From positions 372,001 through 436,000 of the forward strand of contig JAHBBC010000002.1 in assembly GCA_019915015.1 (NCBI GenBank): a stretch of DNA of 64,000 nt. The letters run 5' to 3'. The stretch is from Auriscalpium vulgare. Taxonomy: Eukaryota > Basidiomycota > Agaricomycetes > Russulales > Auriscalpiaceae. Shown here piece after piece: positions 1 through 11,513 of this stretch. Under the pieces are notes generated by a model, which had not been told where the DNA came from, did no database searches, and was given only the letters and a program-made list of their open reading frames with translations. Both the position numbers and the translations under genes were made by a program. How positions within the stretch are numbered: the stretch's first letter is position 1; each line of letters starts with the position of its first letter.

Positions 1-2505
1 GTCGTCCACGACGTTCTGTGCGATGACGAGCTTGCGGTGAGCGCTCCGCCGCTCGAGCTCTCTCGCCTTCACCGACGCGGCGCGGAGAACGGACGGATCA
101 TAGCCGCCTGGAAAGTTTGCGGGCGTGTAGGTCATGAAGTCGACGGTGGTGATGCCGCCATAGCCCTTCCTATCCAAGAGTCAGCAGTGCGCGGGGAAAG
201 AAAAAGAGAAGACGCACTCTGCATCCTCCAAACTGATCAAGGCCTCAACGTACGAAACCTTCTGTATATCCTCCTCGGGCTCCTCTCGGAGGCTGTCAAG
301 GTAGTCCCGCTCCTCTACAATCCAATGCTCGAAATCGGGGCCGCTGAACCCGGTGATTTGCGTGAAGACGGCGAGCTCTCGTGTGTATTCAGCGATCATG
401 CCGAGGGCTTGTCGATAATTGTTGTAGAGAAACCTGCCTGGAACTAGATGAGAATCTGTGATCGTGCAGGGGAGGCGACTTACTAAGCTCGGCGTACCGG
501 TCTTCGTCCCAGCGGCAGAGGTGAAGGTCGAGGTACTGCAGCCAATGGAAGTAGGATGCGTGTCGTATGGTTCGTGCGACCCCGTTGAGGCTGGAGAAAA
601 TCCGCTCGCAGGTTTCCAGGTCCTCGATTCCCATCCCGAGGCGGTACAGGATGTGGAATAAGAGCTGGCACCTTCGATTGTGCGCGTACCCGTGGAACGC
701 GTTGACTATGAGTTGAAGCCCTCGCGCAGTCGCTGCGGAGGCCAGGCTCGTCGACATGATGGTGGAGTGCATCGAGCACCCGATGTCGTACCCAACGGCC
801 TGATTGCTGCCGTAGGTCTTCATGATCGCATCCAACGAGGCCAGCGCATATTTTGCACTGCACGGGCTGCTGTCAACAATGCACAGAGGGGAGAAGATCA
901 AAACTCACAGCTCACCGCTTCGCAGCATCTCTGTGACGAACTCGACGATGCCGTGGCGGCACGTAGTCAGGAATACCCCCGTCTGGTCGAACACCTCCGT
1001 GACTGATTTCCCCATCGCAGTTGCGTTGGCAGCCTGCCAGCCGTCGGTGCACTTTGACGGGGGCTGGTTGTCTGTCGGGAGACCGCCTGAGTCGGCATCG
1101 GAGTCGGGGACTGGCGGCCCGGGCTCCGGAGCCGCGCGCCGGACTTCGTTCGCAAACACGTCCACCTGTGCAGGGGACAAGAAGTAGCTGCTCTCGAACT
1201 CCCGCATGTCCGCGCGACCTGCGCCGCGAAGGCGCTTCTGCGAGCTGTTGCCATCCATCGCGTGCAGGCGGTCCGGGATCAGGACCGGCTCGTTGGGTTG
1301 CTAGAGGCTTAGAGTGAGTACCCAAATGATTGTGCCAGCAGGCGACGCTGTCACACCTTGAAACCGCAGCACGGGCAGCCAAAGAGACCACGCCAGTTGG
1401 CCGCGTCTCGACTGAGGGCCTTGTCTGTAAGCTGCTGGAGCCGCCTGCGGATGTCCAAGTAGACGTCGAACGTCCGAGATAGCTTTTCTTGTAGTTTCGG
1501 ATAGTAGAGAAGCTGTGTCGGTTCATTAGCTAGAGAAAAGGGAACAATGTGCAGGTACTCACGCCATGGAAAGTGCAAAGAACCCTGGCAAACGCCTGAA
1601 CTCCGAAGGTAGGCTGCCGGCGTCGAAGCTGCCGGTAGAACTCGAGCAGTTCGAATGAGAAGGCAAGCTCTGGCAGGAAGGGCGAAGCACCGAGGAGGCC
1701 GTGTCGTGCCAGAGCGATGTTGGGCTCATACTGGCCTTGCTCGATCGCCATAGCCTCGGAGTAGCCTACTAGACCGTCAAAATTGAACGTTGCATGATTG
1801 GAAGGAGACGCACCTGAAAGTCCAATCATCTGGACCGTGAAAGAGCTCGCGCTGGACTCGTCTTGAGCCTCGTTGCATGCGTCGGCGTACTTCCAGTGAA
1901 TGTATGAATCCAGGAGCTCCGATGCGATGGCATCCCATGCGTGGTCAACTGCCCGCCGTCTCTCCATGCGGGTACGACGGTCCCGGCCGCGAATCTTACC
2001 CCCGTAAAGACTGTATGGACTGAGCTGCTGAATCGGAGCGGCAGGCGCTGGAAAACGTACCCGATAATTGCATGCACTCGAGCGCGATTCATGGCGATTT
2101 CCGCGTTGCTGAGACCTCTCGCCTGCAGGGCGTCTTCGTCGTCTTCATCGACCCACAGTTCCTGTGTGTCTTCGTCATCCGTCACACTGGGCAGGGACTG
2201 GAGATAGTCCTCAACGTCCTGCGGGATTCCCCCGGCCTCAACGCCTGCTTCTGCGATCGCTTGGCGGAGGAAAGCCGTTACACCTGCACAAAGTAGCAGT
2301 AAGGAGCTGGTTGTGCAGCATAAGGTCATTACGCACGAGGTGTCTGACTCTGTCTAGCTTCCTCCTCAGCAGCCCTCTCTCGTCCGAGCTCCAACATATT
2401 CCTCCTCTTGCCTAGGACAGAGGGGACCTGGCCTTGCGATAGCAGGCCTGGATTGAACTCCTTGACACGCTTTGAAGTGGACTTGAATCTCTTGTGGGAC
2501 GACAT
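1..2505 (-). CDS. KDZ-family transposase, spliced, partial at left edge
   Basis: This encodes a transposase of the Kyakuja-Dileera-Zisupton (KDZ) superfamily, an RNase H-fold cut-and-paste enzyme common in basidiomycetes. I start at the ATG at 2505-2503. The first exon (2505-2337) is basic and joins by a GT-AG intron to an acidic exon beginning at 2283. Diagnostic blocks follow in family order: a helical region with HGLLGASP, a CPCC zinc motif (about 1364-1375), AMDGNSS (about 1240-1260), SSYFLSPAQVD, FDQTGVF with CRHG (about 960-1020), then after an intron (about 914-866) GYDIGCS, AFHGYAHNRRCQ and GIEDLETCER (about 600-830). The C-terminal helical part continues beyond base 1. The reading frame seems open through the junctions I checked, so the copy may be functional. 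I could not find terminal inverted repeats because the left end is missing. Other exon borders are approximate. Confidence 0.85.
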
Positions 2506-3057
2506 GGGCTGGCTGCGAGGAGACGCGTACAAGGCGCGATCGACGGCCGCAATCAACGCGTTGGTCGCGTGGCACGTGCTTCGTGGGGACTCGACATGCC
2601 TGCCACTGCCAGTGTCCTACCTGGACGGTGCTAGACCTGCAGCTCTTGGGTGAGCACTCATACGGATTGCCACCTTGTAGGCTCTGAGACAACCTATGTA
2701 TTACTAATGAAATATAACATTATGCCTAATTCTGCTCCTCCAGGCCCGCTGTAAGTAGCGCCAACGAGTCCGCGTCGCTAATACGATTCCAGCAATATGT
2801 ATATGTATATGGTAGGGGGAGGGGAAGGGTGGGAACTCGCCGTCGTCATCGGGGACAGCGAGCTCGACGTCAGGGACGACGAGCGGGCGTTGCCGGCGGC
2901 AGCGGACGACCGGAGATCGGGATGGGACGCCGTGCCGGGGTGCCGAGCGGGGCGGGAGACGGGTGACAGATCTGAGGGATCTCATCAGCCGAAGCTTCCC
3001 GATTGGGAGCGCCCCAGCGAGGACCGCGGCGCGGCACTGCAAACAAGCTAAACGAGG
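2506..3057. other. Intergenic or element-junction DNA
   Basis: No convincing gene is visible. The stretch separates the KDZ transposase from the gag-like ORF and includes a short TATATG-type simple repeat near 2797-2812. The polymerase expected downstream of the neighbouring gag ORF is absent here. Confidence 0.5.
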
Positions 3058-6000
3058 CTAGTTAGCTTGGAGACACCCCCCCGCATCTGCTAGCTTACTA
3101 GCTTCGGTTATAGGTACTACTAGGTGTCTTCTTTTTGCTTTGTTCCGGCGATGCGTCTTTGCCAGAATAAAGCGAGCTAGTGGAGCTCCCAGTACTCTCT
3201 TAGCGACATGAACTTCTTTACGGCTTGAGCCATGAACTCCTTCAGCTAGAACTTCGTATTTTCTCCCTTCGAAGTATACCCTGGTCCCAGCGTCCAAACT
3301 TCGCTCCACCGTTAACTCGTACGCTTGGTGAAAGTCTTCTCCCAAGAGGATAGGCACGGACATATTAGATACTACATAGGCTTCCACCTCCAATTGAAGT
3401 TCTCTCCCGTCGACGGTACGAACGTAAATGGGGAGCATGACGTATCCATGTAAAGATGCTTCCTTAGCCGTTAATTGCACAAGTTTTAACTTCAATCCTT
3501 GTCTTAGAGCAGGCGGATTAACCAATTGATCGTATGTAGCCTTAGAGAGAAGCGAGATGTCCGCGCAGGAGTCCAACCGTAAATCGCATATAGGCCCGGT
3601 CGGAGCCATGATTTGGCCTCTCATGGACACTACGGACACTCCCACAGCTGACATTCCTGGAATAGAGGTGCGTTTCCTCTTCAATTTAATGGTCTCCAGC
3701 TCCGGAGTCTCCGCCTGCAACGCTTCAACCTCTTCCATCAGACCCCCGTCTCTGGGACTGGATCCTCCGTTCTGTCGTAGCTGAACATAATACTCGTCTT
3801 CGATCTCTTCCACTGAAGGAGAAGGCCTCCGCACAACATTCTCGAGGCTTCCTCGAGCGTGTGCCGTCAGCACTTCTCTCCTCGTCGGAGCTTCTTGTTC
3901 GTCCTCGTTACCTCGTTTACTAGAGTCACTTCCTCTAGTCTCGTGTTCGGCTTCCGAACACGCACGCTCACGAGCAACGATATAGGCGGAAGAAATCGCT
4001 TCCATTAGGTAAGACTCATACAAAGTATTATACATGAGCTCATCCTCGGGGGTCCTATCCGTTTCTAACCCTGCACTCAACAAGTTGACCTCTCTCTTTT
4101 TCGCGTAAGTCGGCCAATGAGGACACTCTTTATCCCAATGGTGCTTACTTCCGCACAGCTTGCACGGCGAGGGAGGTGGCTTTATCAGAGACTTTGTCCC
4201 GTCAGCCTTGGGAAACGGATAACCTCCTTTCGGAGGAGCTCTCTGCCGCTTGACTAGCGTGGCGAAGACCTGCGCGGTTACCGCAGGGTCAACTTCGTCC
4301 GGAGCGTTAAGATTTTCCTCATCGTCTTCATTTATTATCGGAAAATCGACTTCTTCGGCTTCCTCTCCGTTGCCCGACGCGAGATGTACAGAAGCTTGCC
4401 CTCTATTGGGGCGGCTGCGAAATGTTCTGGGGCGAAATGGTCTGGCGTTTTCCTCACGAATAGCTTGCCGAATCAGCTGCGGTATCTCATCTTTAGACAC
4501 TAGGTCACTAGTACTGCGGGAGGCGGCGATTAGAGCGAGAGCATTGTCTTGGGCTCGCTGCGTAAGATCATCTGTACTCTGCGGCAATGGAACGTTGAGC
4601 GTAGTCATCCAACTAGAGGGTACGTTGCGAATAACGATTTGAGCTTCTTCGGGACCTCCCAAGTCCGTGTTCAAAAGAGCTCGCGCGTACATGATACGGC
4701 GTTGAAGGTAGTCTTCTGGCATTTCCCGTTCGTGGCCCTTTTGCCGGAAGAACATTTCCGTAAATTCCATGTTTCGCTCTAGCTGCCACTGTCGGCCCAA
4801 GAATACGGACTTGAGTCCATTGAGCCAATTCAGATGATTGGTCATCATATAGGCCTTCATGCGCCTAGACACCTGAATCCACCACTTCTTCACCCGCGAA
4901 TTGTCGGTCAATTGGGTCCATAGCCAACGTCCCATAGCCGCGGGCAAGGAGTCATTCATCATAGCGAGTTCTTGGACGTCTGCGAAGTACGCTATAGCCG
5001 TGAGCTTATTTCCGTCCCAGCTCGGCAAATGATCAGGTCGTAATTCCTCCTTCAGTCGTGGACCCATATTTGGATTGCCTTGCGGGAATCCATACCATTG
5101 CCAGGGTAAACCCCAACCAGGAGGCGGTCCTCCACCTCCGCCGGGTGGTCCTCCACCTCCGCCGGGCGGTCCTCCACCTCCTGGCGGTCCGTAAGGTCCA
5201 CCCGGAGGCATTCCTCCGGGCATTCCTGGGTATCCCCCAGGCGGACCTCCACCTCCCGGTGGTCCATAATATCCTCCTCCTCCTCCAGGCATCCCAGGAA
5301 ACCCGCCGGGCGGCCCTCCGCCCGGAAATCCTGGTGGTCCACCTGAAGGTCCATTTCCCGATCCTCCTCCTCCAAAGGGAGGCCAATTCGGAGGTCCTCC
5401 TCCGGGTGCGCCTCCGCTCGGTTGTCCCGCTGAGGGATTATAACCCGGAAGATTTCTCGAAGGTTCTTCGGGAAGAGGATCAGGTTTCGAAGGAGGGTTA
5501 TTTACACCTAAATCCCGCCGAGAGGTAAAGGGGAAACTACTGCCCCACGGTGGAGTGTGATTCCGTCCGTCAGAATGTATGGGCGAGTTACGGGGCCATT
5601 CTCCTTTGATTAGAGGAAGAGAAGTTGAAGGGCCAGGATGGGAGTGCTCTCCGTTGTCTTTAGCGAGTCGTTTATCCCAGGGCACTCGCTCATCGAAATT
5701 GACCGTACGTTCGGCTCGCGTGACATGGTCAGCGGGGTCAACTCTTGTCGTCCCTCGTAGGTGCAGCGGAGTCTGACGATCCAGATTTGCTATGTGTTGA
5801 GTTTCTACTCCCATGGCCGCTAAGGAGAACGCGGGTTGCGCGGAATGTTTAGAGTATAAGTTCCTTCTATATGGCATGGCCGAAATGTTCCCGTTGTCCG
5901 CGTATCCCTCAGGAGCGAGGTATGTAGCCACTTCTCTAGAGGAAGTCCCTGTCTCCAGAGTCGTGTGCGCGTGTGTTTCTTCTGCGACGTTCCGGACCCC

Positions 6001-7212
6001 AGTAGGGAGAGGATCCGATCCTGGGATGTCTCCAGGAAGTCCTAGCCCTTGCGTAACATCGCTTTGAGCGATGATTGGCTGAGCGACCGTGCGCAGCGGG
6101 GTGTACGGTAAGACTTGCGACACATACGAAGACGATGGTTTGTTGACTTGCTCAAAGAATTCTCCGGCTTTGCGAAACGGAGGGTGTTCTGCTCCTTGAA
6201 GATATAAGGGTGCAGGTAGAGAAGAGCGAGGTCTTCCGGCAGCTCCTACAGCGAAACTTTCGTATCTAGTAGGTTCTTCCTCCATCGTATCCTCCGTCAT
6301 TCTTCCTTTTCCTTTACCCTTATTTCCCTGATCTGAGGCTTCCTCAGACACGCCTCGTACACGAGGTGGGGTCGTAAGAGTAACTTGACGAGGAGAAGGA
6401 GCCAGAGTTCTAGGAGGTGGCTCGGATTCCGCGGCTATGACTTCGTCGAGAAAATTGTCCGGAAGAGGCCATAATTCATGAGGTAAGGCCTGCGCATTCG
6501 TCTGTAGCAGTTCCAGGATGAACTGGTCTATGCGTCCACGCAGAGCCGGCCGTTGCAAGTATTCCTTAAGAGCGTTGAGAGTATTGCTCCCGTCGATCCG
6601 TTTCGTTTCTGACCGAGAGGTGGTCGCCGGGGAAGCGATCCTGACTGAACCCACGATTTCCTCACGCGCCTTTTCTATGTGTCGAACCGCCAGAGAAAGT
6701 CGTTGAGCGAGAATTTCCCAAGCTAAGTCGAGTTCGTTCAATGTACGGGTCCCCCGTAGAGCGACTATGAGATGATTGTCGTAATCAATAACGTAGCTAG
6801 GTCTGGGGGGATCCAGTAACGCATAGAGTTGGGCGAGTAAGTCCTGTAGATCCGATATTACACCAATAGCCGGCCACAGTGCGTTAGACTTCAGAGAATA
6901 TTGCTCGGACCCTACGGGCAACAAGGGTCCGTCTCTCAAGATGTATTTATTCGACAGTGGGGCTCCAATCAAGGCTTCGACGCGTGATTCTAGCGACGGT
7001 TCGTAGTCATCGGGAGGCGTCCTGAATCTAGCGTAGATACCTTCTGCGATCTCAGCTCGAGAAGCACTGTCCAAGTCGGCATCTTCAGCGTGCGGCGCAG
7101 GCGGGGGTCGAGACTGAGGTTTCACCTCTCCTGTTCGTCTAGGAGTGAAAGAGTAATCCAAAGTCGCAGCTCTGGACGGAGTCTGCATGTAACTTTGGTC
7201 TGGCAGCGGCAT
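3058..7212 (-). CDS. Gag-protease polyprotein of a Ty3/gypsy-like retroelement (no pol attached)
   Basis: This is a long uninterrupted ORF of about 1,384 residues. I use the first real ATG at 7212, because the frame extends to 7236 only through a GTG codon. The N-terminal half is low-complexity and polar. A Gly/Pro-rich tract of PPGG-type repeats lies at about 5100-5440. After it comes a retrotransposon gag capsid-like region (about 4500-5050). A zinc knuckle of the CX2CX4HX4C type (CKLCGSKHHWDKEC) lies near 4110-4170. A retropepsin-like aspartic protease domain follows (about 3290-3600), with active-site motif LDSCAD in place of the usual D-S/T-G-A. No reverse transcriptase or integrase follows on this strand before the KDZ gene. 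The element is therefore 3'-truncated or a non-autonomous gag-protease unit. The open frame over 4 kb suggests recent activity or selection. Confidence 0.8.
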   Translation of the reverse strand: MPLPDQSYMQTPSRAATLDYSFTPRRTGEVKPQSRPPPAPHAEDADLDSASRAEIAEGIYARFRTPPDDYEPSLESRVEALIGAPLSNKYILRDGPLLPVGSEQYSLKSNALWPAIGVISDLQDLLAQLYALLDPPRPSYVIDYDNHLIVALRGTRTLNELDLAWEILAQRLSLAVRHIEKAREEIVGSVRIASPATTSRSETKRIDGSNTLNALKEYLQRPALRGRIDQFILELLQTNAQALPHELWPLPDNFLDEVIAAESEPPPRTLAPSPRQVTLTTPPRVRGVSEEASDQGNKGKGKGRMTEDTMEEEPTRYESFAVGAAGRPRSSLPAPLYLQGAEHPPFRKAGEFFEQVNKPSSSYVSQVLPYTPLRTVAQPIIAQSDVTQGLGLPGDIPGSDPLPTGVRNVAEETHAHTTLETGTSSREVATYLAPEGYADNGNISAMPYRRNLYSKHSAQPAFSLAAMGVETQHIANLDRQTPLHLRGTTRVDPADHVTRAERTVNFDERVPWDKRLAKDNGEHSHPGPSTSLPLIKGEWPRNSPIHSDGRNHTPPWGSSFPFTSRRDLGVNNPPSKPDPLPEEPSRNLPGYNPSAGQPSGGAPGGGPPNWPPFGGGGSGNGPSGGPPGFPGGGPPGGFPGMPGGGGGYYGPPGGGGPPGGYPGMPGGMPPGGPYGPPGGGGPPGGGGGPPGGGGGPPPGWGLPWQWYGFPQGNPNMGPRLKEELRPDHLPSWDGNKLTAIAYFADVQELAMMNDSLPAAMGRWLWTQLTDNSRVKKWWIQVSRRMKAYMMTNHLNWLNGLKSVFLGRQWQLERNMEFTEMFFRQKGHEREMPEDYLQRRIMYARALLNTDLGGPEEAQIVIRNVPSSWMTTLNVPLPQSTDDLTQRAQDNALALIAASRSTSDLVSKDEIPQLIRQAIREENARPFRPRTFRSRPNRGQASVHLASGNGEEAEEVDFPIINEDDEENLNAPDEVDPAVTAQVFATLVKRQRAPPKGGYPFPKADGTKSLIKPPPSPCKLCGSKHHWDKECPHWPTYAKKREVNLLSAGLETDRTPEDELMYNTLYESYLMEAISSAYIVARERACSEAEHETRGSDSSKRGNEDEQEAPTRREVLTAHARGSLENVVRRPSPSVEEIEDEYYVQLRQNGGSSPRDGGLMEEVEALQAETPELETIKLKRKRTSIPGMSAVGVSVVSMRGQIMAPTGPICDLRLDSCADISLLSKATYDQLVNPPALRQGLKLKLVQLTAKEASLHGYVMLPIYVRTVDGRELQLEVEAYVVSNMSVPILLGEDFHQAYELTVERSLDAGTRVYFEGRKYEVLAEGVHGSSRKEVHVAKRVLGAPLARFILAKTHRRNKAKRRHLVVPITEASKLADAGGCLQAN

Positions 7213-7894
7213 GCTGCCCTTGAAAATTGATTCCACTGAACCGGTCTTCGTGTCCTACGGATTCCGGATATGTCCACCTTTGAGACGCCTCTGTTGAGAG
7301 AGTCTCGAGATTCGGAGGTAGGACGAGGGAGAGACGGGTTCGAGGAGGAACCAAAGGTGTGCAGTCCTGTCGGTACGAGGCTTCCTCGTGTTGACAGACT
7401 TCCTTCGAGCACGGAAGGATGGAGGGCGAGAAGATCTCGCGTCACGCTCGTAGGCGTGGAGCCCAAGCGGGAGCCCAGTCGGTAGGAGGCTTCCTCCTGG
7501 TGACGGGCTCGAGAGAGAGAAGGGCGAAGCGCTGACGGCCCAAGTACGTTGCGCGAGTGTGGTTCTGTGGGCGCGCTCTAGCGCTCACGAAGCCGCGGGC
7601 GCGCGTGACTTGTCGCGTCGTCGCATCGTCGATCTTGAGAGTCGTCTAGCGACTTCTTGTTCTTCAGAGGAGAGACGAAGGGAAAAGAGAAAGACGAGAC
7701 GACGAAAAAGAGAAAAGAAAAGACACGTTGTATATATGAATGATCGATGTCAGTGCTAATCGAGTTTAAATACATACAAGCTAATTCAAAGTCCGATCTA
7801 TCTAATCTACTGACTACCGATCTACTGTCCTCTTGCGCTGATACTACCGTTCTCGCCTACGCATCCTTGACATCCGTCACACTAAAGGGGATAT
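7213..7894 (-). other. Leader and possible 5' LTR of the gag-protease element
   Basis: This non-coding stretch lies upstream of the gag-protease ORF. Read on the minus strand it has AT-rich TATA-like stretches (near 7728-7738 and 7764-7770), then a purine/pyrimidine-biased leader. That layout is typical of an LTR promoter and untranslated leader. I found no second copy on the other side of the gag ORF, so the LTR call is inference only. Confidence 0.3.
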
Positions 7895-10164
7895 TGTAAT
7901 GTGTGTGAGCAAGTGAAAGAGACAAGTGAGGGGCAGTGCAAGCGCATGGGGAATGGTCAGTGCTGTCAAGAAGTGTGGAAGAGGTGTCCTACAATGTGGA
8001 ACAAGACAATATGAACGGAATAGAAGACAATGGAGATGTGGCGAGCAATAGAATGCACTCTGATATAGGAGGGAGTTGTAGGCAACTGCTGCGATGTTGT
8101 GACACTGCAATTTTTCAGAGGAATGCACTGGAATGGTGTGTGCAATGGTTGGAGTGGTGGAGCAATAATTAGAGCACTGGCACAATCACAGAACAATTGG
8201 GATCAGAGAAATGCAGCATGAGCTCGAGAGCTGAGCTGTACTATGGTTGGAGGATAGGCGTGACTGTGGAGGTACTTGGCAGTCACAGAGTTATCGGAGT
8301 AGTGTGGCGCACATGTTCTAACAACAATCTCGATGATAAAATGTCATATGAAATCCTGCCAAGATGTGACAGCAGTCTGTGCTCAAGGTCATGTGGTCGC
8401 AGTCAAAACAATGTGCGAGTGGTTGGATGACTGTGTGTGGGGCATGCAACTGAGTCGATGGTCTGAGTGTGGTGTCCAAGGTATGATTCCTATTGCGTGA
8501 ATGCCCTGCGAGACTCCAACGGTCACAACTCTGGCTCCAATCTTGCGAGCATTGAGAGACTAATTGGGTGGTTGGAGCTTGTCTGCGCAACTTTCTGACC
8601 TCCGGAATTGCGTGACTGTCGGCTTGTCAAAAGTGTGAACATTGGAAAACGATTGCCTCGCAGCGAGGTGACAAGCCTCGTCCCGCGCGCTGAGAGGAAT
8701 TCTAAACTATCTTTTTGCAGTTTCAACCAAGTCCTTGGTCACATTACCTAGGCCTTCCCGTGCCACAATTAGAACACTCTGCCGACTCCCATGCTACTCG
8801 CACTAAGCACCCGACCGCATGCCCAGTCGCCATACGCTAGCCAGCACAACATTTCCCATGCCTGTCACGGCGCATCAGATTTGCATTAGACTTGCACAGC
8901 CTGGTCGCACAACAGCCACGCCCGGCGCTACACAGTGCTGGTGCTCCCACACCATCCGAGTACTGCCCCAGTTGCCCATTGTCTGCACCACTGTCCCGAC
9001 CGCTCCAACACCCTCTGACTCAGCGCTCCCGACATGCCCGCTCCCCTCCAACACATCCTAGCATCTATCGACACATGCTACCATCTCATATTCATGAGCG
9101 CCTTGCGATTGACTCGCAACCCAGCCACTCCACATGTTGGAAGCATTGCCTCCCGAACATTCACAATCGGAAGACGCAGCCTTGTGTCACCATTATCGGA
9201 CCACCGCTATCATGCTCAATATGGCACGCCTTGTCTGTTCCCATGCTCCCAGGGGCTGTTTCCCACAGTCAACAACAGAGCGGATCATTTCCCGTGCTGT
9301 TTCCGTTGTCCTTTGACAGTGCAGATCACTCGCTCGACATCGTCCCCTGCCTCGTTCCTCGTTGTCTGAATGTCGCATGACTCCCCCGCATTGTCCATTG
9401 TCCGTACCATTTGATATGATGCTGCTATCTTTCCCTTTGTCTTTCTGATGTCTCTGTACTTACTTGATTGGACACGCACTGTATTTGTCACAACATATAA
9501 ATAGTTGTCGGATACCCTCATCGCTCCCAGCACATTTCACTTGTGCACTCTTGTCGCCTTCGTATCATATTAGCGGTCAACACCGGTTGACTGCTCTGGC
9601 GCCTTAGCCTCAGCCATCGTCTTAGCCTTTGTTCTCGCTTCCTGTCTCATCGCTCCCATCTTGTTCCATCCTTGTTGCCTTTGCCCGAGTCATTGATTGC
9701 AGTCGCGTTGCAGTCTTCCGGCGTCGCTCGTCTTGTCACTGTCGCGCCCTCAATCGGAACGCCATAGGTTTGATCGGAGATGGTCGTTGCTTACTCCGGG
9801 ACTCCTGACGCTCGCTCGCACACACATCAACACCTCGGTAGCGCTCTAGGGATCTGGTCGACTCTGCTGTTTACTGCCCTACCTGGTGGTGTCCATCAGC
9901 GGAACGAGGAATATCATCAGCGTGAATGCACTTGGTAGATCTTGGTCTACACACAGGGAAATATGCACTGGCTAATACATCACAAGTCCTGCAGACTCCA
10001 GTACCCTAACCATTGTGTGTGCATTTATTGTAGCTTTCTGACAATATATAATATGTGTATATTGTATCAGGGAAAAGGCAAGAATTTGATAAAAAGAGCA
10101 AAGTGTATTGTAGGGTAAGAGGGGATAGAAGGTTGATACAGACTATCCACAGCTGTTCAATGAG

Positions 10165-10252
10165 TATAGCCTTCTAGTCTAGTGGTTACTGCTCTTAGAC
10201 TATGTTATGTAACTCATAAACTGCATGCTGTGAGTTCAATTCCCTCTATGTG
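10165..10252 (+). repeat. tRNA-derived SINE-like relic
   Basis: A good RNA polymerase III A box (TAGTCTAGTGG, 10175-10185) and B box (AGTTCAATTCC, 10233-10243) are spaced as in a tRNA gene. The acceptor and T stems do not pair, so it is not a working tRNA gene. It reads as the head of a tRNA-derived SINE or a decayed tRNA copy. Confidence 0.5.
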
Positions 10253-10303
10253 TGCATTTTTAATAGTAAAAATATTAGGCCCGGGTATTGTAATAGCCGG
10301 AGT

Positions 10304-10371
10304 AGAGAAAAATGACGTAGCAAACCGGATCAATTGGTAGAATGCCCTCTAAAACTACGTCATCTTTCTCT
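10304..10371. repeat. 17-bp inverted repeat, 34-bp spacer
   Basis: The arms 10304-10320 and 10355-10371 are reverse complements at 16 of 17 positions (AGAGAAAAATGACGTAG against CTACGTCATCTTTCTCT). They could form a strong hairpin or mark the ends of a tiny MITE-like element. The sequence lies just downstream of the tRNA-derived relic. Confidence 0.6.
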
Positions 10372-10710
10372 GCATCAACCGTGGGAACTTTCTACCAAAA
10401 ATGGAAACTCTAAGGCCTCTTTTTCTGATCACAGAACAATTTGAATCATGAGCATATCAGTGTTAGTTAGCTTGCAAAACGCAAAATACTCGCAGACACG
10501 AGTGTCTTTTGGAGCGAGGATGTGGAAAAGCATTGGGCGGAAGCTGCTTAGCTAAGAATTACTGAATTTGGCAGGTGGAACGACGCGACTTGACCGTGTG
10601 AGACCATTTCCTAAAGCGACTTTCCTGACGGGCACTTTTTGGCCTGACTGGTTGGAGAAAAAAACGATTAAGAGTAAATCGTAACTGTTGTCATCGCCGT
10701 CGTATTCGTT

Positions 10711-10802
10711 ATCGCCGTCGTCGTAAGCCCAACACCCGGTTGGCAGAAGTCATCGTCATCGTCATCGCCGTTGTCGTAAGTCCAACACCCGGTTGGCTGA
10801 AG
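10711..10802. repeat. Two-copy 53-bp-period tandem repeat with hairpin core
   Basis: Copies at 10711-10749 and 10764-10802 match at 36 of 39 positions. Each holds the near-palindrome CCAACACCCGGTTGG. The flanks are rich in TCGTCA/CGCCGT trinucleotides. A related CACACCCGGTTGG lies at about 11864-11876, inside the SINE-like insertion. Confidence 0.6.
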
Positions 10803-11513
10803 CCAGGACAGGAATCCAGTCGCTGCTTGTCGTTGTTGCATTCGTCTAGCTCAGCTTGTTGAATTCCACTCGCTCTCATCTTGTTCCATCGTTGCCGGTT
10901 CGACCATCACATTCACACTCGCTGATTGACTCAGCCCTACTTTCTAGGTTTGCCAGGTAGACCGACAGGTTTACCTTGTTATTTCATCGGAGTTTCGTTG
11001 TGATAGGCTGCGCAGTTGCGGACATTACATCCCTGCTACAAGGACAACTAGCTAATCCCACGAACAACAGAGAAGGCCTCGAGAAGTTAGAAAATCCAGG
11101 TCCCTCTGACTAGAGAGTTTGTATCAAAACACACTCTCGCACGACAGCGCGTCGACGATATCATCGCCGATTGCGCCAAGGGCAAAATCTGGGGGAAGCT
11201 TGACATGACCAACGCTTTCTTCCAGACCCGCGTGCATCCGAACGACATACACCTTACGGCTGTGACGGCGCTGTTTGGTCTCTACAAGTGGACGGTCATG
11301 GGCGCAACGCCCCAGGCACCCATCAACGGCGCATGACCTCCGCTCTCCGACAGTACATCGGTGCCATCTGCCATGTCTACCTCGACGACATCATTATCTG
11401 GTCTCAGTAGATCAAGGAGCATGTCCGGAACTTCAACACTATCTTGTTGGCCCTTCGCGACGCGCATCTGTACTGCTCGCTGAAGAAGACAGAACTGTTC
11501 TGTGATCACGTTC

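Larger units (their letters stand above)
7895..11129. other. Gene-free repeat-like region
   Basis: About 3.2 kb without a believable gene; the only ORFs are short and low-quality. It contains a TATAAATA box (about 9497-9504) followed by a pyrimidine-rich stretch, as in an LTR U3/R boundary. It also contains a tRNA-derived relic (10175-10243), an inverted repeat (10304-10371) and a short tandem repeat with hairpins (10711-10802). A run beginning TGTAATGTG near 7895, after purine-rich AAAGGGGATAT, could be an LTR start, but no matching end was found. This is probably old transposon debris. Confidence 0.45.

Noticed and set aside
7895..9780. A long LTR starting at TGTAATGTG
   Set aside because: A plausible start and TATA box exist, but no second copy, primer site or coding region could be tied to it.
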